DNA of 64,000 nucleotides from Hymenobacter frigidus. Its GTDB lineage: Bacteria; Bacteroidota; Bacteroidia; Cytophagales; Hymenobacteraceae. A program made the translations under genes and the position numbers. Of the stretch, positions 46,669 to 54,624 are shown piece by piece. Numbering within the stretch: the stretch's first letter is position 1; every line of letters begins with the position of its first letter. The notes beneath the pieces were generated by a model. That model made no database searches and was not told the DNA's origin. It was given only the letters and a program-made list of their open reading frames with translations. The stretch lies in NCBI RefSeq assembly GCF_014640435.1, contig NZ_BMGY01000001.1, positions 62,001 through 126,000 on the forward strand. The letters are read 5' to 3'.

Positions 46669-47400
46669 ATGAAAAAATCGTTTACCTCCTTTCTGGCCCT
46701 GCTGATTTTTGGCGGCTTGCTGCTGGCTAGCGCCACCAGCCGCGCCCAGGTGGTGGGCCCGCCGCCGGAGCCCACCGTGGTGGTGTCCGACACCACCGAA
46801 ACCCGGGTAGTGGTGGTGACGCCCGAAGCCAGGCGGCTCAAGGAAGCGGCCGACTCGGCCAAGCGCACGGAGCACATGTTCCGGGCTTTTGGCTACAAGG
46901 GCATTCGCCTCACGCGGCCCGGCAAGGCGGCGCTGCTGGCGGCGCTACTGCCCGGCGCGGGCCAGATTTATAACCGGCGCTATTGGAAGCTGCCGCTGGT
47001 GTACGGCGCGCTGGGCGGAGTTCTTTACGGCGAGTACTTCTATCAATCGCGCTACCGGGAGTTTGCGGATGCCGTCAACGCCGTGGAGGTGGACCCAAGC
47101 AATCTACAGAATGTCAATGACTTGGGACTAGTACGCGCCAATGCCGCCAAAGTACCCAGCCTGGATGGCCTACGCAGCGGCGTAGTGTTCTACCGCGGCA
47201 ACCGCGACATATTTTACCTCTACATCGGCCTGGCCTACAGCCTGCAGATTGTAGACGCACTGGTTGATGCACACCTCCGGGATTTCGACGTGAGCGACGA
47301 TTTGACCTTTCACTGGGAGCCCATACTCATGTCCGTGCCCGGCCAGGCTGCGGCGCTGCCCACCGCGCCGGGCCTGTCATTTGCGTTGCGGGTGAAGTAA
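46669..47400 (+). CDS. DUF5683 domain membrane protein
   Basis: 243 residues. An N-terminal signal or anchor (SFTSFLALLIFGGLLLASATSR) precedes a Pro/Val-rich linker and the domain around PGKAALLAALLPGAGQIYNRRYWKLPLVYGAL, with two membrane helices and a late IYIGLAYSLQIVDALVDAHL-like helix (LYIGLAYSLQIVDALVDAHL). In Bacteroidota this family commonly lies between parB and dapB, as here. Function unknown; the setting suggests envelope or division-related roles. Separated from parB by 111 bp. Confidence 0.88.
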   Translation: MKKSFTSFLALLIFGGLLLASATSRAQVVGPPPEPTVVVSDTTETRVVVVTPEARRLKEAADSAKRTEHMFRAFGYKGIRLTRPGKAALLAALLPGAGQIYNRRYWKLPLVYGALGGVLYGEYFYQSRYREFADAVNAVEVDPSNLQNVNDLGLVRANAAKVPSLDGLRSGVVFYRGNRDIFYLYIGLAYSLQIVDALVDAHLRDFDVSDDLTFHWEPILMSVPGQAAALPTAPGLSFALRVK

Positions 47401-47490
47401 AGGCTTGCCGCTTCTGGTGCCAACAGGCCACTTAACTGCAGATAATGCCCCTGCCATCCCACAATAAATTTCTGACCACTACCCCTCTAC

Positions 47491-48210
47491 ATGAAAATTC
47501 TTCTCATCGGCTACGGTAAAATGGGCCAGACCATTGCGGCAGTAGCGGCCCAGCGCGGCCACGAAATTGCCGGCATCGTCGACCTGCACGCCAGCCAGCT
47601 GAGCATCACCGACTTCACCCCGGCCACCGTCGATGTCGCCATTGAGTTCACGCATCCCGATTCGGCTTTTGCCAACGTGGCGGCTTGCCTGCGCCAGGGT
47701 TTGCCCGTAGTGTGCGGCTCTACCGGCTGGCTCCATCATTTCGATGAAGCCCAGGAATTAACCCAGGAATTGGGCGGCAGCTTGTTCTACGCGTCCAACT
47801 ACAGCGTGGGCGTAAACCTGTTTTTCCACTTCAACGAGTACATCGCGGCCAAAATGAGCCAGTTTGGCGGCTACGACGTGGCCGTGCGCGAAATTCACCA
47901 CACCCATAAAATTGACCAGCCCAGCGGCACCGCTATCACCGCGGCCGAAGGCATTCTCCGTCATTTCCCCGCCAAAACCACCTGGCGCAATGCCCCCGCC
48001 GAAATCCCCACCGAGTTGGCCATCATCAGCGAGCGCGCCGGTGAGGTAGTGGGCACGCACATCGTGACCTATACTTCGGCCGTGGATACGCTGGAGCTCA
48101 TGCACGAGGCCCACAACCGCGAAGGCTTTGCGCTGGGTGCGCTGCTGGCCGCCGAGTGGCTGCCCGGCCGCCAGGGCGTGTTTGGAATGAAAGAGTTGCT
48201 GGGATTGTAG
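47491..48210 (+). CDS. dapB: 4-hydroxy-tetrahydrodipicolinate reductase
   Basis: 239 residues. The Rossmann start LLIGYGKMGQTIAAVA, the catalytic EIHHTHKIDQPSGTA (His pair and Lys) and SVGVNLFFHFNEYIA match DapB. It reduces 4-hydroxy-tetrahydrodipicolinate for lysine and diaminopimelate (peptidoglycan) synthesis in the cytosol. The protein is shorter than E. coli DapB (273), as usual in Bacteroidota. It follows DUF5683 by 90 bp and precedes lepB by 85 bp. Confidence 0.96.
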   Translation: MKILLIGYGKMGQTIAAVAAQRGHEIAGIVDLHASQLSITDFTPATVDVAIEFTHPDSAFANVAACLRQGLPVVCGSTGWLHHFDEAQELTQELGGSLFYASNYSVGVNLFFHFNEYIAAKMSQFGGYDVAVREIHHTHKIDQPSGTAITAAEGILRHFPAKTTWRNAPAEIPTELAIISERAGEVVGTHIVTYTSAVDTLELMHEAHNREGFALGALLAAEWLPGRQGVFGMKELLGL

Positions 48211-48295
48211 CCCTGCCAGCAGTGGCGAATACTTTGCCGCCGTTCTGCTGCGTTTCTTTGTTTGATATTCATTGCCAAGCCCAAGCTTGCCGCCC

Positions 48296-49444
48296 ATGTC
48301 CTTGCTCAAAACCGACCCCACCACCGCGCCCCAGGCCCCCAAAACGAAAAGCCGCGAGTGGGCTGATTCGCTGATTTTCGCCATCGTGGCGGCCACGCTC
48401 ATCCGCTGGGCCACGTTTGAGGCCTACACCATTCCCTCGCCCAGCATGGAGAACTCCCTGCTGGTGGGCGATTACCTGTTTGTGAGTAAGCTGCATTACG
48501 GCCCCATCACGCCCCAAACGCCGCTGCAGGTGCCCCTCACCCACCAAACCGTGTGGGGCACGGGCCTGAAAAGCTACTCCGAGCTGATTCAGCTGCCCAC
48601 GTACCGGCTGCCGGGTTTCTCCGAAATCAAGCGCAACGACGTGGTGGTGTTTCACGTGCCGCACGAAACCCAGTTTCCGGCCGACCTGCGCACCAACTAC
48701 ATCAAGCGTTGCGTGGCCGTGGCCGGCGATACCCTCGAAATTCGTGATGGTCAGGTGTTTCTCAACGGCAAACCCGGCGTGACCCCGCCCGGCCTGCAAA
48801 CCACCTATTTCATGCAGGTGGATAACCCCAACGACGAAGTGCTGGCTGCCCTGCGCTCGCAAGGCGTGGTTGACTACGACCAACCCGGCGGCATGCCCCA
48901 GGCCGTGGCCGATGCCGACGGCAAGTTTGGCTACGCCATCAGCTGCACCAAAGCGGCAGCCGACTATTTCCAGAAGCAGCCCTACGTGCGGAGCATCACC
49001 GTAATTCAGCCGCCCGTGCAGCTATTCCCCGATGCAGCGGACTTCCGCAACTCCGGGGCCATGAGCGCTACCCCACGCAACTGGAGCCTCGACAATTACG
49101 GCGTGTTGCCCATTCCCAAGAAAGGCCAGACCATCACCCTTTCCCCGGCCAATGCCGCCATCTACTTCAAAATCGTGGCCCGCTACGAGCGCAACCTCGG
49201 CGTGACCTGGAAAGACGGCATGATTTACCAGAACGGCAAGATGCTCACCAGCTACACCGTGAAGCAGAACTACTACATGATGATGGGCGATAACCGCCAC
49301 AACTCCGAGGATTCGCGCTTCTGGGGTTTCGTGCCCGAAGACCACGTGGTAGGCAAAGCCGTCCTCATCTGGCTTTCCATCGACCCCAACGCCGACTTCT
49401 GGCACAAAATCCGCTGGAGCCGCCTGTTCAGTATCATCCACTAA
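48296..49444 (+). CDS. lepB: Signal peptidase I
   Basis: 382 residues from ATG 48296. One N-terminal membrane helix (SLIFAIVAATLIRWATFEAY) is followed by catalytic Ser50 in IPSPSMENSLLVGD, the Lys in NYIKRCVAVAGDTLEI, and the late box MMGDNRHNSEDSRFWGFVPED. A long insert between box D and box E (about 165-305) is typical of Bacteroidota LepB. It cleaves signal peptides in the periplasm. The last gene of the parA-lepB group; terminator at 49537-49575. Confidence 0.95.
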   Translation: MSLLKTDPTTAPQAPKTKSREWADSLIFAIVAATLIRWATFEAYTIPSPSMENSLLVGDYLFVSKLHYGPITPQTPLQVPLTHQTVWGTGLKSYSELIQLPTYRLPGFSEIKRNDVVVFHVPHETQFPADLRTNYIKRCVAVAGDTLEIRDGQVFLNGKPGVTPPGLQTTYFMQVDNPNDEVLAALRSQGVVDYDQPGGMPQAVADADGKFGYAISCTKAAADYFQKQPYVRSITVIQPPVQLFPDAADFRNSGAMSATPRNWSLDNYGVLPIPKKGQTITLSPANAAIYFKIVARYERNLGVTWKDGMIYQNGKMLTSYTVKQNYYMMMGDNRHNSEDSRFWGFVPEDHVVGKAVLIWLSIDPNADFWHKIRWSRLFSIIH

Positions 49445-49536
49445 AGACCGGCCGCCGGTCATTGCGAAGCCGGAGGCCATGGCAAACGAAGTTCAGCGCA
49501 GCTAATCTGTCCTGTAAAAGTGACCAAGCTAATATT

Positions 49537-49575
49537 ACAAAAACCCCCAGCACTGCTCAGTACTGGGGGTTTTTA
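49537..49575 (+). terminator. Rho-independent terminator after lepB
   Basis: AAAAACCCCCAG / CTGGGGGTTTTT arms around a short loop with ACTGCTCAGT pairing, T-run on both sides; it can also terminate the convergent ung gene. Confidence 0.85.
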
Positions 49576-49663
49576 TGTTTCAAAAGCGCTTTGTCAGAAT
49601 GGAAGGCTCGTCGATTTTACGGGACGGATTGCTTCATCGTGCCACCTCGCAATAGCAGAATGC

Positions 49664-50326
49664 CTACCACTCAATTGGCGTCAGCCCTTTACTCGCCAGC
49701 CAGGTATTGGCTTTGCTGAATGGCTTGCTGCCAAAAAAGCCTTTATCAGCGGCAAACGGCGATGGGTGCACGGATTTTATAATGAGGTGCTTCCGCTCGT
49801 CAATCAGCTCCGATTTTTTGCCAGCGTAAGCGCCCCAGAGGATAAATACCACGTGCTGGCTTTCTTCCGAAACCTTGCGGATAACGGCATCAGTGAATTC
49901 TTCCCAACCCTTTTTTTGATGCGAAGCCGGCTCGGCAGCACGCACGGTGAGCGTGGCATTGAGCAGCAGCACGCCCTGCTGGGCCCAGCGGTCGAGGTTG
50001 CCGTTGGATGCGGGCGGCGTGCCAGGAATATCAGCCTGCAACTCCTTGAAAATATTCTGGAGCGAGGGCGGCGTGCGCTGCCCATCCTGCACCGAGAACG
50101 ACAACCCGTGCGCCTGGCCCCGCCCGTGGTAGGGGTCCTGGCCCAGAATCACCACCTTCACCTGGCCAAACGGCGTGGCTTCGAACGCGTGGAAAATCTG
50201 GGAGCCGGCGGGGTAAACAGTGGCCGTGGCGTACTCCCCTTTCACAAAGGCAATTAGCCGCTGAAAATAGGGTTTTTCAAATTCATCGGCGAGCACGGGC
50301 TGCCAGCTTTCGGCTATCTTTACCAT
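49664..50326 (-). CDS. ung: Uracil-DNA glycosylase (family 1)
   Basis: 220 residues. The water-activating loop VVILGQDPYHGRGQAHGLSFSV contains the catalytic Asp. Further motifs are GVLLLNATLTV, VVFILWGAYAGKK and the His loop VHPSPFAADKGFFGSKPF. It removes uracil from DNA in the cytosol during base excision repair. Monocistronic, full length, and convergent with lepB. Confidence 0.97.
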   Translation of the reverse strand: MVKIAESWQPVLADEFEKPYFQRLIAFVKGEYATATVYPAGSQIFHAFEATPFGQVKVVILGQDPYHGRGQAHGLSFSVQDGQRTPPSLQNIFKELQADIPGTPPASNGNLDRWAQQGVLLLNATLTVRAAEPASHQKKGWEEFTDAVIRKVSEESQHVVFILWGAYAGKKSELIDERKHLIIKSVHPSPFAADKGFFGSKPFSKANTWLASKGLTPIEW

Positions 50327-50440
50327 CGAAGGTTGTTATGAAAATAAACGGGCACTTGCGGCGTTTTATGGCCGCTTTTGCGTAAAACCAATTTTGGCGG
50401 GCCGCTGTTATGCCCGCAGCTACGCTTAGCTCCGCCGACT

Positions 50441-50827
50441 ATGCCCACCACCACTACGCAAGGCGTCACCGTTTCGGTTACGACCAACTACCTGCCCGAC
50501 TACTCCAGCCCCGGCCAGGAGCATTTCGTATTCGCTTACAAAATCGAAATTCGCAACAACAGCGAGTTCACGGTGAAGCTCTTGCGCCGCCACTGGCACA
50601 TTCACGACGCCAACGGCGTGGTGCGCGAAGTAGAGGGCGAAGGCGTGGTAGGCCGCCAGCCCGTGCTGGAGCCCGGCGAGGCCCACCAGTACGTGAGCGG
50701 CTGCAACCTGAAATCAGGAGTAGGCAAAATGCGCGGCACCTACCTCATGGAGCGCTTGGCCAACGGCCAGGAGTTCACAGTCGTAATTCCGGAGTTCACG
50801 CTCATGGTGCCCTATCGTTTAAATTAG
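50441..50827 (+). CDS. apaG: ApaG domain protein
   Basis: 128 residues from ATG 50441, whose sequence opens with the family's GVTVSVTTNYLPDYSSPGQEHFVFAYKIEI strand pattern (broken here only by quoting limits), continuing to RHWHIHDANG, EGVVGRQPVLEPGEAHQYVSG and YLMERLANGQEFTVVIPEF. The fold is a fibronectin-like beta sandwich. ApaG has been linked to Co/Mg resistance and Ap4A metabolism, but its biochemical role is not settled. It is followed by an inverted repeat and an O-methyltransferase-like gene. Confidence 0.93.
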   Translation: MPTTTTQGVTVSVTTNYLPDYSSPGQEHFVFAYKIEIRNNSEFTVKLLRRHWHIHDANGVVREVEGEGVVGRQPVLEPGEAHQYVSGCNLKSGVGKMRGTYLMERLANGQEFTVVIPEFTLMVPYRLN

Positions 50828-50840
50828 ACTTTAGTTGCTG

Positions 50841-50909
50841 GTTGTCGGTTGTTAGTTTGTACCGCGGTTGTCGTTTCAGCCTGACAACGGACAACTAACA
50901 ACCGACAAC
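50841..50909. repeat. Inverted repeat between apaG and a methyltransferase
   Basis: GTTGTCGGTTGTTAG (50841-50855) and its exact complement (50895-50909) enclose a second, imperfect hairpin. The repeat ends five bases before the TTG start of the next gene, so it may cover that gene's ribosome access or act as the apaG transcript end. Confidence 0.65.
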
Positions 50910-50913
50910 TATT

Positions 50914-51693
50914 TTGTTTCAACTACTCGCTTACCTCCGCTTCTGGCTTCGTTCGGGCAATGCCCACGGGTTGCATTCGCCGTTTGTGTTCGGCCTTTAC
51001 ACGTCGGTAGTGCGGCATAGCGGTATTTTCGGGGCTTACGCGGCCATTGAGGCCCGGCGTCAGCAGTTACTGAATAGCGCGGCCAGCATCAGCGTCACGG
51101 ACTTTGGCGCGGGCTCGCACACCGGCGCGGGGCAGCAGCGCCGCGTGGCCGACATTGCCCGCACGGCGGCCAAACCCCAGCACCTGGCGCAGCTGCTGTT
51201 TCGGCTGGTCAATTATTTCCGACCGGCCACCATTCTGGAGTTGGGCACTTCGTTGGGCCTCACCACCGCCTACCTGGCCGCGGCCGATTCGCACCACCGC
51301 GTCATCACCCTAGAAGGCTGCCCCAATGTGGCCGCTGTGGCTCGCGAAACTTTTGTTTCGCTGAACCTGAGCAATATTGATATGGTAGAAGGCAACATCG
51401 ACCAGACGCTGGCCCCTACCCTGGCGGCACTGGGCACGCCCGTCGATTTTGTGTTCTTCGACGGCAACCACCGCTACGAGCCGACGCTGCAGTATTTCGA
51501 GCTGTGCCTGGCGCACCGCACCGACGAATCGGTATTCGTGTTCGATGACATCCATTGGTCGACCGATATGGAGCGGGCCTGGGAAGTAATCAAGGCCCAT
51601 CCCGACGTGCGGCTCACGGTGGACTTGTTCTACATCGGGCTGGTGTTTTTTCGGAAGAATCAACCCAAGCAGCACTTTTCGCTGCGGGTGTAA
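50914..51693 (+). CDS. SAM-dependent O-methyltransferase-like protein
   Basis: 259 residues. The start is a TTG at 50914 (an in-frame stop at 50896-50898 precludes an earlier one; ATT at 50911 is the only other option). The N-terminus is basic and aromatic (LRFWLRSGNAHGLHSPFVF). The methyltransferase core shows motif I in TILELGTSLGLTTAYLA and motif IV in VDFVFFDGNHRYEP, as in catechol/caffeoyl-CoA-type enzymes. The acceptor is not known. It is followed by family B repeat B11. Confidence 0.85.
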   Translation: MFQLLAYLRFWLRSGNAHGLHSPFVFGLYTSVVRHSGIFGAYAAIEARRQQLLNSAASISVTDFGAGSHTGAGQQRRVADIARTAAKPQHLAQLLFRLVNYFRPATILELGTSLGLTTAYLAAADSHHRVITLEGCPNVAAVARETFVSLNLSNIDMVEGNIDQTLAPTLAALGTPVDFVFFDGNHRYEPTLQYFELCLAHRTDESVFVFDDIHWSTDMERAWEVIKAHPDVRLTVDLFYIGLVFFRKNQPKQHFSLRV

Positions 51694-51769
51694 TTAATTT
51701 GTAGGTACAAAGACGGTCACTCTACCGCTGTACTAAGTAGTCGCGCACAAGTAACCGTAGTCAACCAAA

Positions 51770-51869
51770 AAGAACGTCATTCCGAGCTTGCCGAGGAATC
51801 TCGCCGGAGTCATCCGCGCCGCCTACTGGCGCGGGCGAGATTCCTCGGCAAGCTCGGAATGACGTTCTT
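51770..51869. repeat. Family B long-hairpin repeat B11
   Basis: Arms starting AAGAACGTCATTCCGAGCTT pair perfectly over 36 bases with TTGCCGAGGAA in both arms, a third arm sequence type. An outer pair (GCACAAGTAACCG / CGGTTACTTATGCG) extends the stem on either side. Confidence 0.86.
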
Positions 51870-51906
51870 CTTTATCCGGTTACTTATGCGTGGGCACTTA
51901 AATCTG

Positions 51907-51952
51907 ATTAGTTGCGCGATAGAGATGCTTCGGCTACGCTCAGCATGACGTG
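51907..51952. repeat. Family B single arm B12
   Basis: A right half-unit only (GATTAGTTGCGCGATAGAGA continuing into ATGCTTCGGCTACGC and TCAGCATGACG). The loop part matches B6 and B8. Partner arm is missing. Confidence 0.72.
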
Positions 51953-51973
51953 CTTTTCCATAATCCCAATTCC

Positions 51974-52798
51974 TTACCGCACCGCGTCGCGTACCCGCGT
52001 CAGCTTCACCAGCAGCGCTTCGAGTTGGTCGAGCGGCAGCATGTTGGCTCCGTCCGATAGCGCGGTAGCGGGCGTGGGGTGGGTTTCGATGAAGAGGCCA
52101 TCGGCCCCTACCGCGATGGCGGCTTTGGCGATGGTTTCGATGAGGGCGGGCTGGCCACCGGTGACGCCGCTGGCTTGGTTGGGCTGTTGCAGCGAGTGGG
52201 TCACGTCCATCACCACGGGCACTTCGAAGCGGCGCATGGCGGGCAGGTTGCGGAAGTCCACGACCAGCTCAGCATAGCCGAAGGAGTTGCCGCGCTCGGT
52301 GAGTATGACGTTGGGGTTGCCGGCCTGACGCACCTTATCCACCGCAAACTCCATGGCCTCACCGCTCAGAAACTGGCCTTTTTTGATGTTGACTACTTTA
52401 CCGGTTTGGGCGGCGGCAATGAGCAAATCGGTCTGCCGGCATAGAAATGCCGGGATTTGCAGCACGTCCACGTATTCAGCCGCCAGTGCGGCTTCGGTCG
52501 ATTCGTGGATGTCGGTAACCGTTGGCACCCCGATTTCACGGCCTACTTTCTGCAAAATGCGCAGCGCCGTTTCGTCGCCAATGCCGGTGAAGGAATCGGC
52601 CCGCGAGCGGTTGGCCTTGCGGTAGGAACCCTTGAAAATGAAGGGAATCTGCAGCTTATCGGTCATGTGCTTGATGCGCTCGGCAATGCGCAGGGCCATG
52701 TCCTCACCTTCGATGACGCAGGGCCCGGCCATGAGGAAAAACTGGCCGGAATTGGTATGGCGGAAATGCGGAAGGGTGTTAGCGAGAGCAGTCAGCAT
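51974..52798 (-). CDS. kdsA: 3-deoxy-8-phosphooctulonate synthase (KDO-8-P synthase)
   Basis: 274 residues. Motifs GPCVIEGEDMALRIAERIK, FKGSYRKANRS, LRILQKVGREIGVPTVTDIHE, QIPAFLCRQTDLL and VMDVTHSLQQPN match KdsA. It joins arabinose-5-phosphate and phosphoenolpyruvate to KDO-8-phosphate for lipopolysaccharide, and so implies an outer membrane with a Kdo core. It follows the methyltransferase gene by 7 bp and is surely in the same operon. Confidence 0.96.
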   Translation of the reverse strand: MLTALANTLPHFRHTNSGQFFLMAGPCVIEGEDMALRIAERIKHMTDKLQIPFIFKGSYRKANRSRADSFTGIGDETALRILQKVGREIGVPTVTDIHESTEAALAAEYVDVLQIPAFLCRQTDLLIAAAQTGKVVNIKKGQFLSGEAMEFAVDKVRQAGNPNVILTERGNSFGYAELVVDFRNLPAMRRFEVPVVMDVTHSLQQPNQASGVTGGQPALIETIAKAAIAVGADGLFIETHPTPATALSDGANMLPLDQLEALLVKLTRVRDAVR

Positions 52799-52805
52799 GG
52801 GAAGA

Positions 52806-53414
52806 TTATTTCTTTTTTAAACAGATAAACAGCTCCCGCCCCTGGCGGGACCGCAGCGAATTGGTGGCAGTTTCGAAGTGACGAAATTCGAAATACAGCG
52901 CGAAATACGCTCGGTATTCTTCCTTGCTGCCACCAAAGGGTGGCTCCTGCACCGGTCCAAAATCGGTATCGAACAACAGACCCATAAGAGTACCACCGGG
53001 CCGCAGCAGGGCGGCGCACTGCCGGGCATACGCCGGACGCAGGGCGGGATTGAGGGCGCAGAAAAAGGTCTGCTCCACAATTAAATCAAACGGTGGGTCG
53101 TTGGGCAGGGCAAAGAAATCGGCCAACAAGAGGTGGTCGGCCGGAAAATCAGGCACGCGGGCGGCCAAAGCAGCCAGGGCTTCAGGCGCGATATCAGCTA
53201 CGAAAACCTGCTGAAAACCCCGTTTGTGCAGGTATTCGGCTTCGTAGGCCCGGCCGGCCCCGGGAATGAGGATGCGCGGCTGGTGGGCTACGTCGAGTTG
53301 GTCGAAATAGGCGCGTAGTGGTGGCGTTATGGTGTGGGTATCCCAACCGTCGCGGCCGGTGGCGTAACGGCCTTGCCAGTAGGCACTATCGAAGGCGGCA
53401 AGAACCGTTTCCAT
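52806..53414 (-). CDS. SAM-dependent methyltransferase, thiopurine methyltransferase-like
   Basis: 202 residues from ATG 53414. Motif I is RILIPGAGRAYEAEYLHKRG, then VFVADIAPEALAAL and IVEQTFFCALNP, which together are diagnostic of the TPMT-like group. It methylates a small sulfur, selenium or thiol compound in the cytosol. It is the first gene of a pair with kdsA. A TACCTTTG element lies 55 bp upstream. Confidence 0.87.
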   Translation of the reverse strand: METVLAAFDSAYWQGRYATGRDGWDTHTITPPLRAYFDQLDVAHQPRILIPGAGRAYEAEYLHKRGFQQVFVADIAPEALAALAARVPDFPADHLLLADFFALPNDPPFDLIVEQTFFCALNPALRPAYARQCAALLRPGGTLMGLLFDTDFGPVQEPPFGGSKEEYRAYFALYFEFRHFETATNSLRSRQGRELFICLKKK

Positions 53415-53469
53415 TTGCTTGAAGTATAGAATAAACTTGCCAGGGCACCAAATTCCCCTATTTTTACGC

Positions 53470-53477
53470 CAAAGGTA
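53470..53477 (-). promoter_or_regulatory. -7 element TACCTTTG of the methyltransferase-kdsA operon
   Basis: Exact TAnnTTTG on the minus strand, 55 bases before ATG 53414. Confidence 0.55.
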
Positions 53478-53539
53478 CGCGTTGCGTAGCGGCACGAACC
53501 CCGAAATTACTTCTGTTTCTTTCGATTAAACATTCCCCT

Positions 53540-54490
53540 ATGGACCCCAACGAAACCCCCGAACCCCGCTCCAATAATAGCCGCGTCCTGCTTTGGGTAG
53601 CCCTCGTACTTGTGCTCTTAGGCATCAACGGCGTCTTATTTTACCTGAATCAGCAGAAAGGCCAGAAGAACGAGGCGCTGACCACCGAGGTACAAGCCAA
53701 AGACGGCAAGCTGCAGGAACAGATTAAGCAATACGAAGCCCTGAAAGCCGATTTCGAGCGCCAAAGCCAGGAGCTGCAAGCCCTGGGCCTGAGCAACGAC
53801 TCACTCGAATCGAAGATTGCCAGCGTCAATTCCGACCTGCTCAAGCTGCGTTCTTTCAAAGCGGGCAGCTTCTCCATCTCCCAGCAGAACCTGTTTAAGC
53901 AGCGCGCCCAGAACCTGGAGGGCCAGCTGCGGAAGAAGGATGACGACATTGCCCAGCTCAAGAAGGACAACGAAACGCTCTACACCGAAACCAGCACGCT
54001 GAAAGAGAAGCAGAACAAGCTGACGGACACCATCAGCACCATTGCCCGCACCAACCGCGAGCTGACCGACAAGGTAACGGTGGCCTCGCACCTGCAGGCC
54101 GACAACATCAAAATAGCCATCATCACCTCCAAGAATAAGGAGAAGGTCGACGACAAAGAGGAGTTCAAAGCCAAGCGCGTGGAGAAGGTGAAAATCACCG
54201 CCAACCTGGCCCGCAACGACGTTTCCCCGAAGGAAACCAAAGCCATTTACCTCCGCATTCTGGAGCCCGATGGCGCGGCCCTCTACAACCTGAGCACCGG
54301 CGGCGGCACCTTCACCGTGGATGGCCAGGAGGCTTTCTACACCCAGAAGCAGGACGTGGTGTACGACAACACGCGGCAGAAAATGGAATTCATCTACGCC
54401 AAAGGCGCCGAGTACAAGAAGGGCCTGCACACGGTGGAGCTGTACGAAAGCGGCCAGTTGATGGGCAAAACGACGTTCACGCTCAAGTAG
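53540..54490 (+). CDS. Single-pass membrane coiled-coil protein of unknown function
   Basis: 316 residues. A short N-terminal disordered tail, one membrane helix (VLLWVALVLVLLGINGVLFYL, about residues 16-36), then a long coiled coil (about 40-185, rich in KLQEQIKQYEALKADFERQ heptads) and a C-terminal beta domain (VEKVKITANLARND, TKAIYLRILEPDG, LHTVELYESGQLMGKTTFTL). The type is common in Bacteroidota. A structural or envelope-spanning role is inferred. No enzyme motif is visible. Confidence 0.82.
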   Translation: MDPNETPEPRSNNSRVLLWVALVLVLLGINGVLFYLNQQKGQKNEALTTEVQAKDGKLQEQIKQYEALKADFERQSQELQALGLSNDSLESKIASVNSDLLKLRSFKAGSFSISQQNLFKQRAQNLEGQLRKKDDDIAQLKKDNETLYTETSTLKEKQNKLTDTISTIARTNRELTDKVTVASHLQADNIKIAIITSKNKEKVDDKEEFKAKRVEKVKITANLARNDVSPKETKAIYLRILEPDGAALYNLSTGGGTFTVDGQEAFYTQKQDVVYDNTRQKMEFIYAKGAEYKKGLHTVELYESGQLMGKTTFTLK

Positions 54491-54624
54491 ACCACGGATT
54501 CATCGGATTATACAGCCGATTACTATTCGCCGTAAGAACAAAAAAGGCTTGCCAGTTGGCAAGCCTTTTTTGATGATACTCCGCCGGTTGATATTCGCCC
54601 ACGAAATCCGATAAATCCGTGGTT
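54491..54624. terminator. Terminator region with nested inverted repeats
   Basis: The core hairpin AAAAAAGGCTTGCC / GGCAAGCCTTTTTT (54538-54572) has T-tracts on both sides. An outer pair, ACCACGGATT (54491-54500) and AATCCGTGGT (near 54613-54622), flanks it, so most of the 133-bp gap folds on itself. It serves the convergent coiled-coil gene and cphA. Confidence 0.78.
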
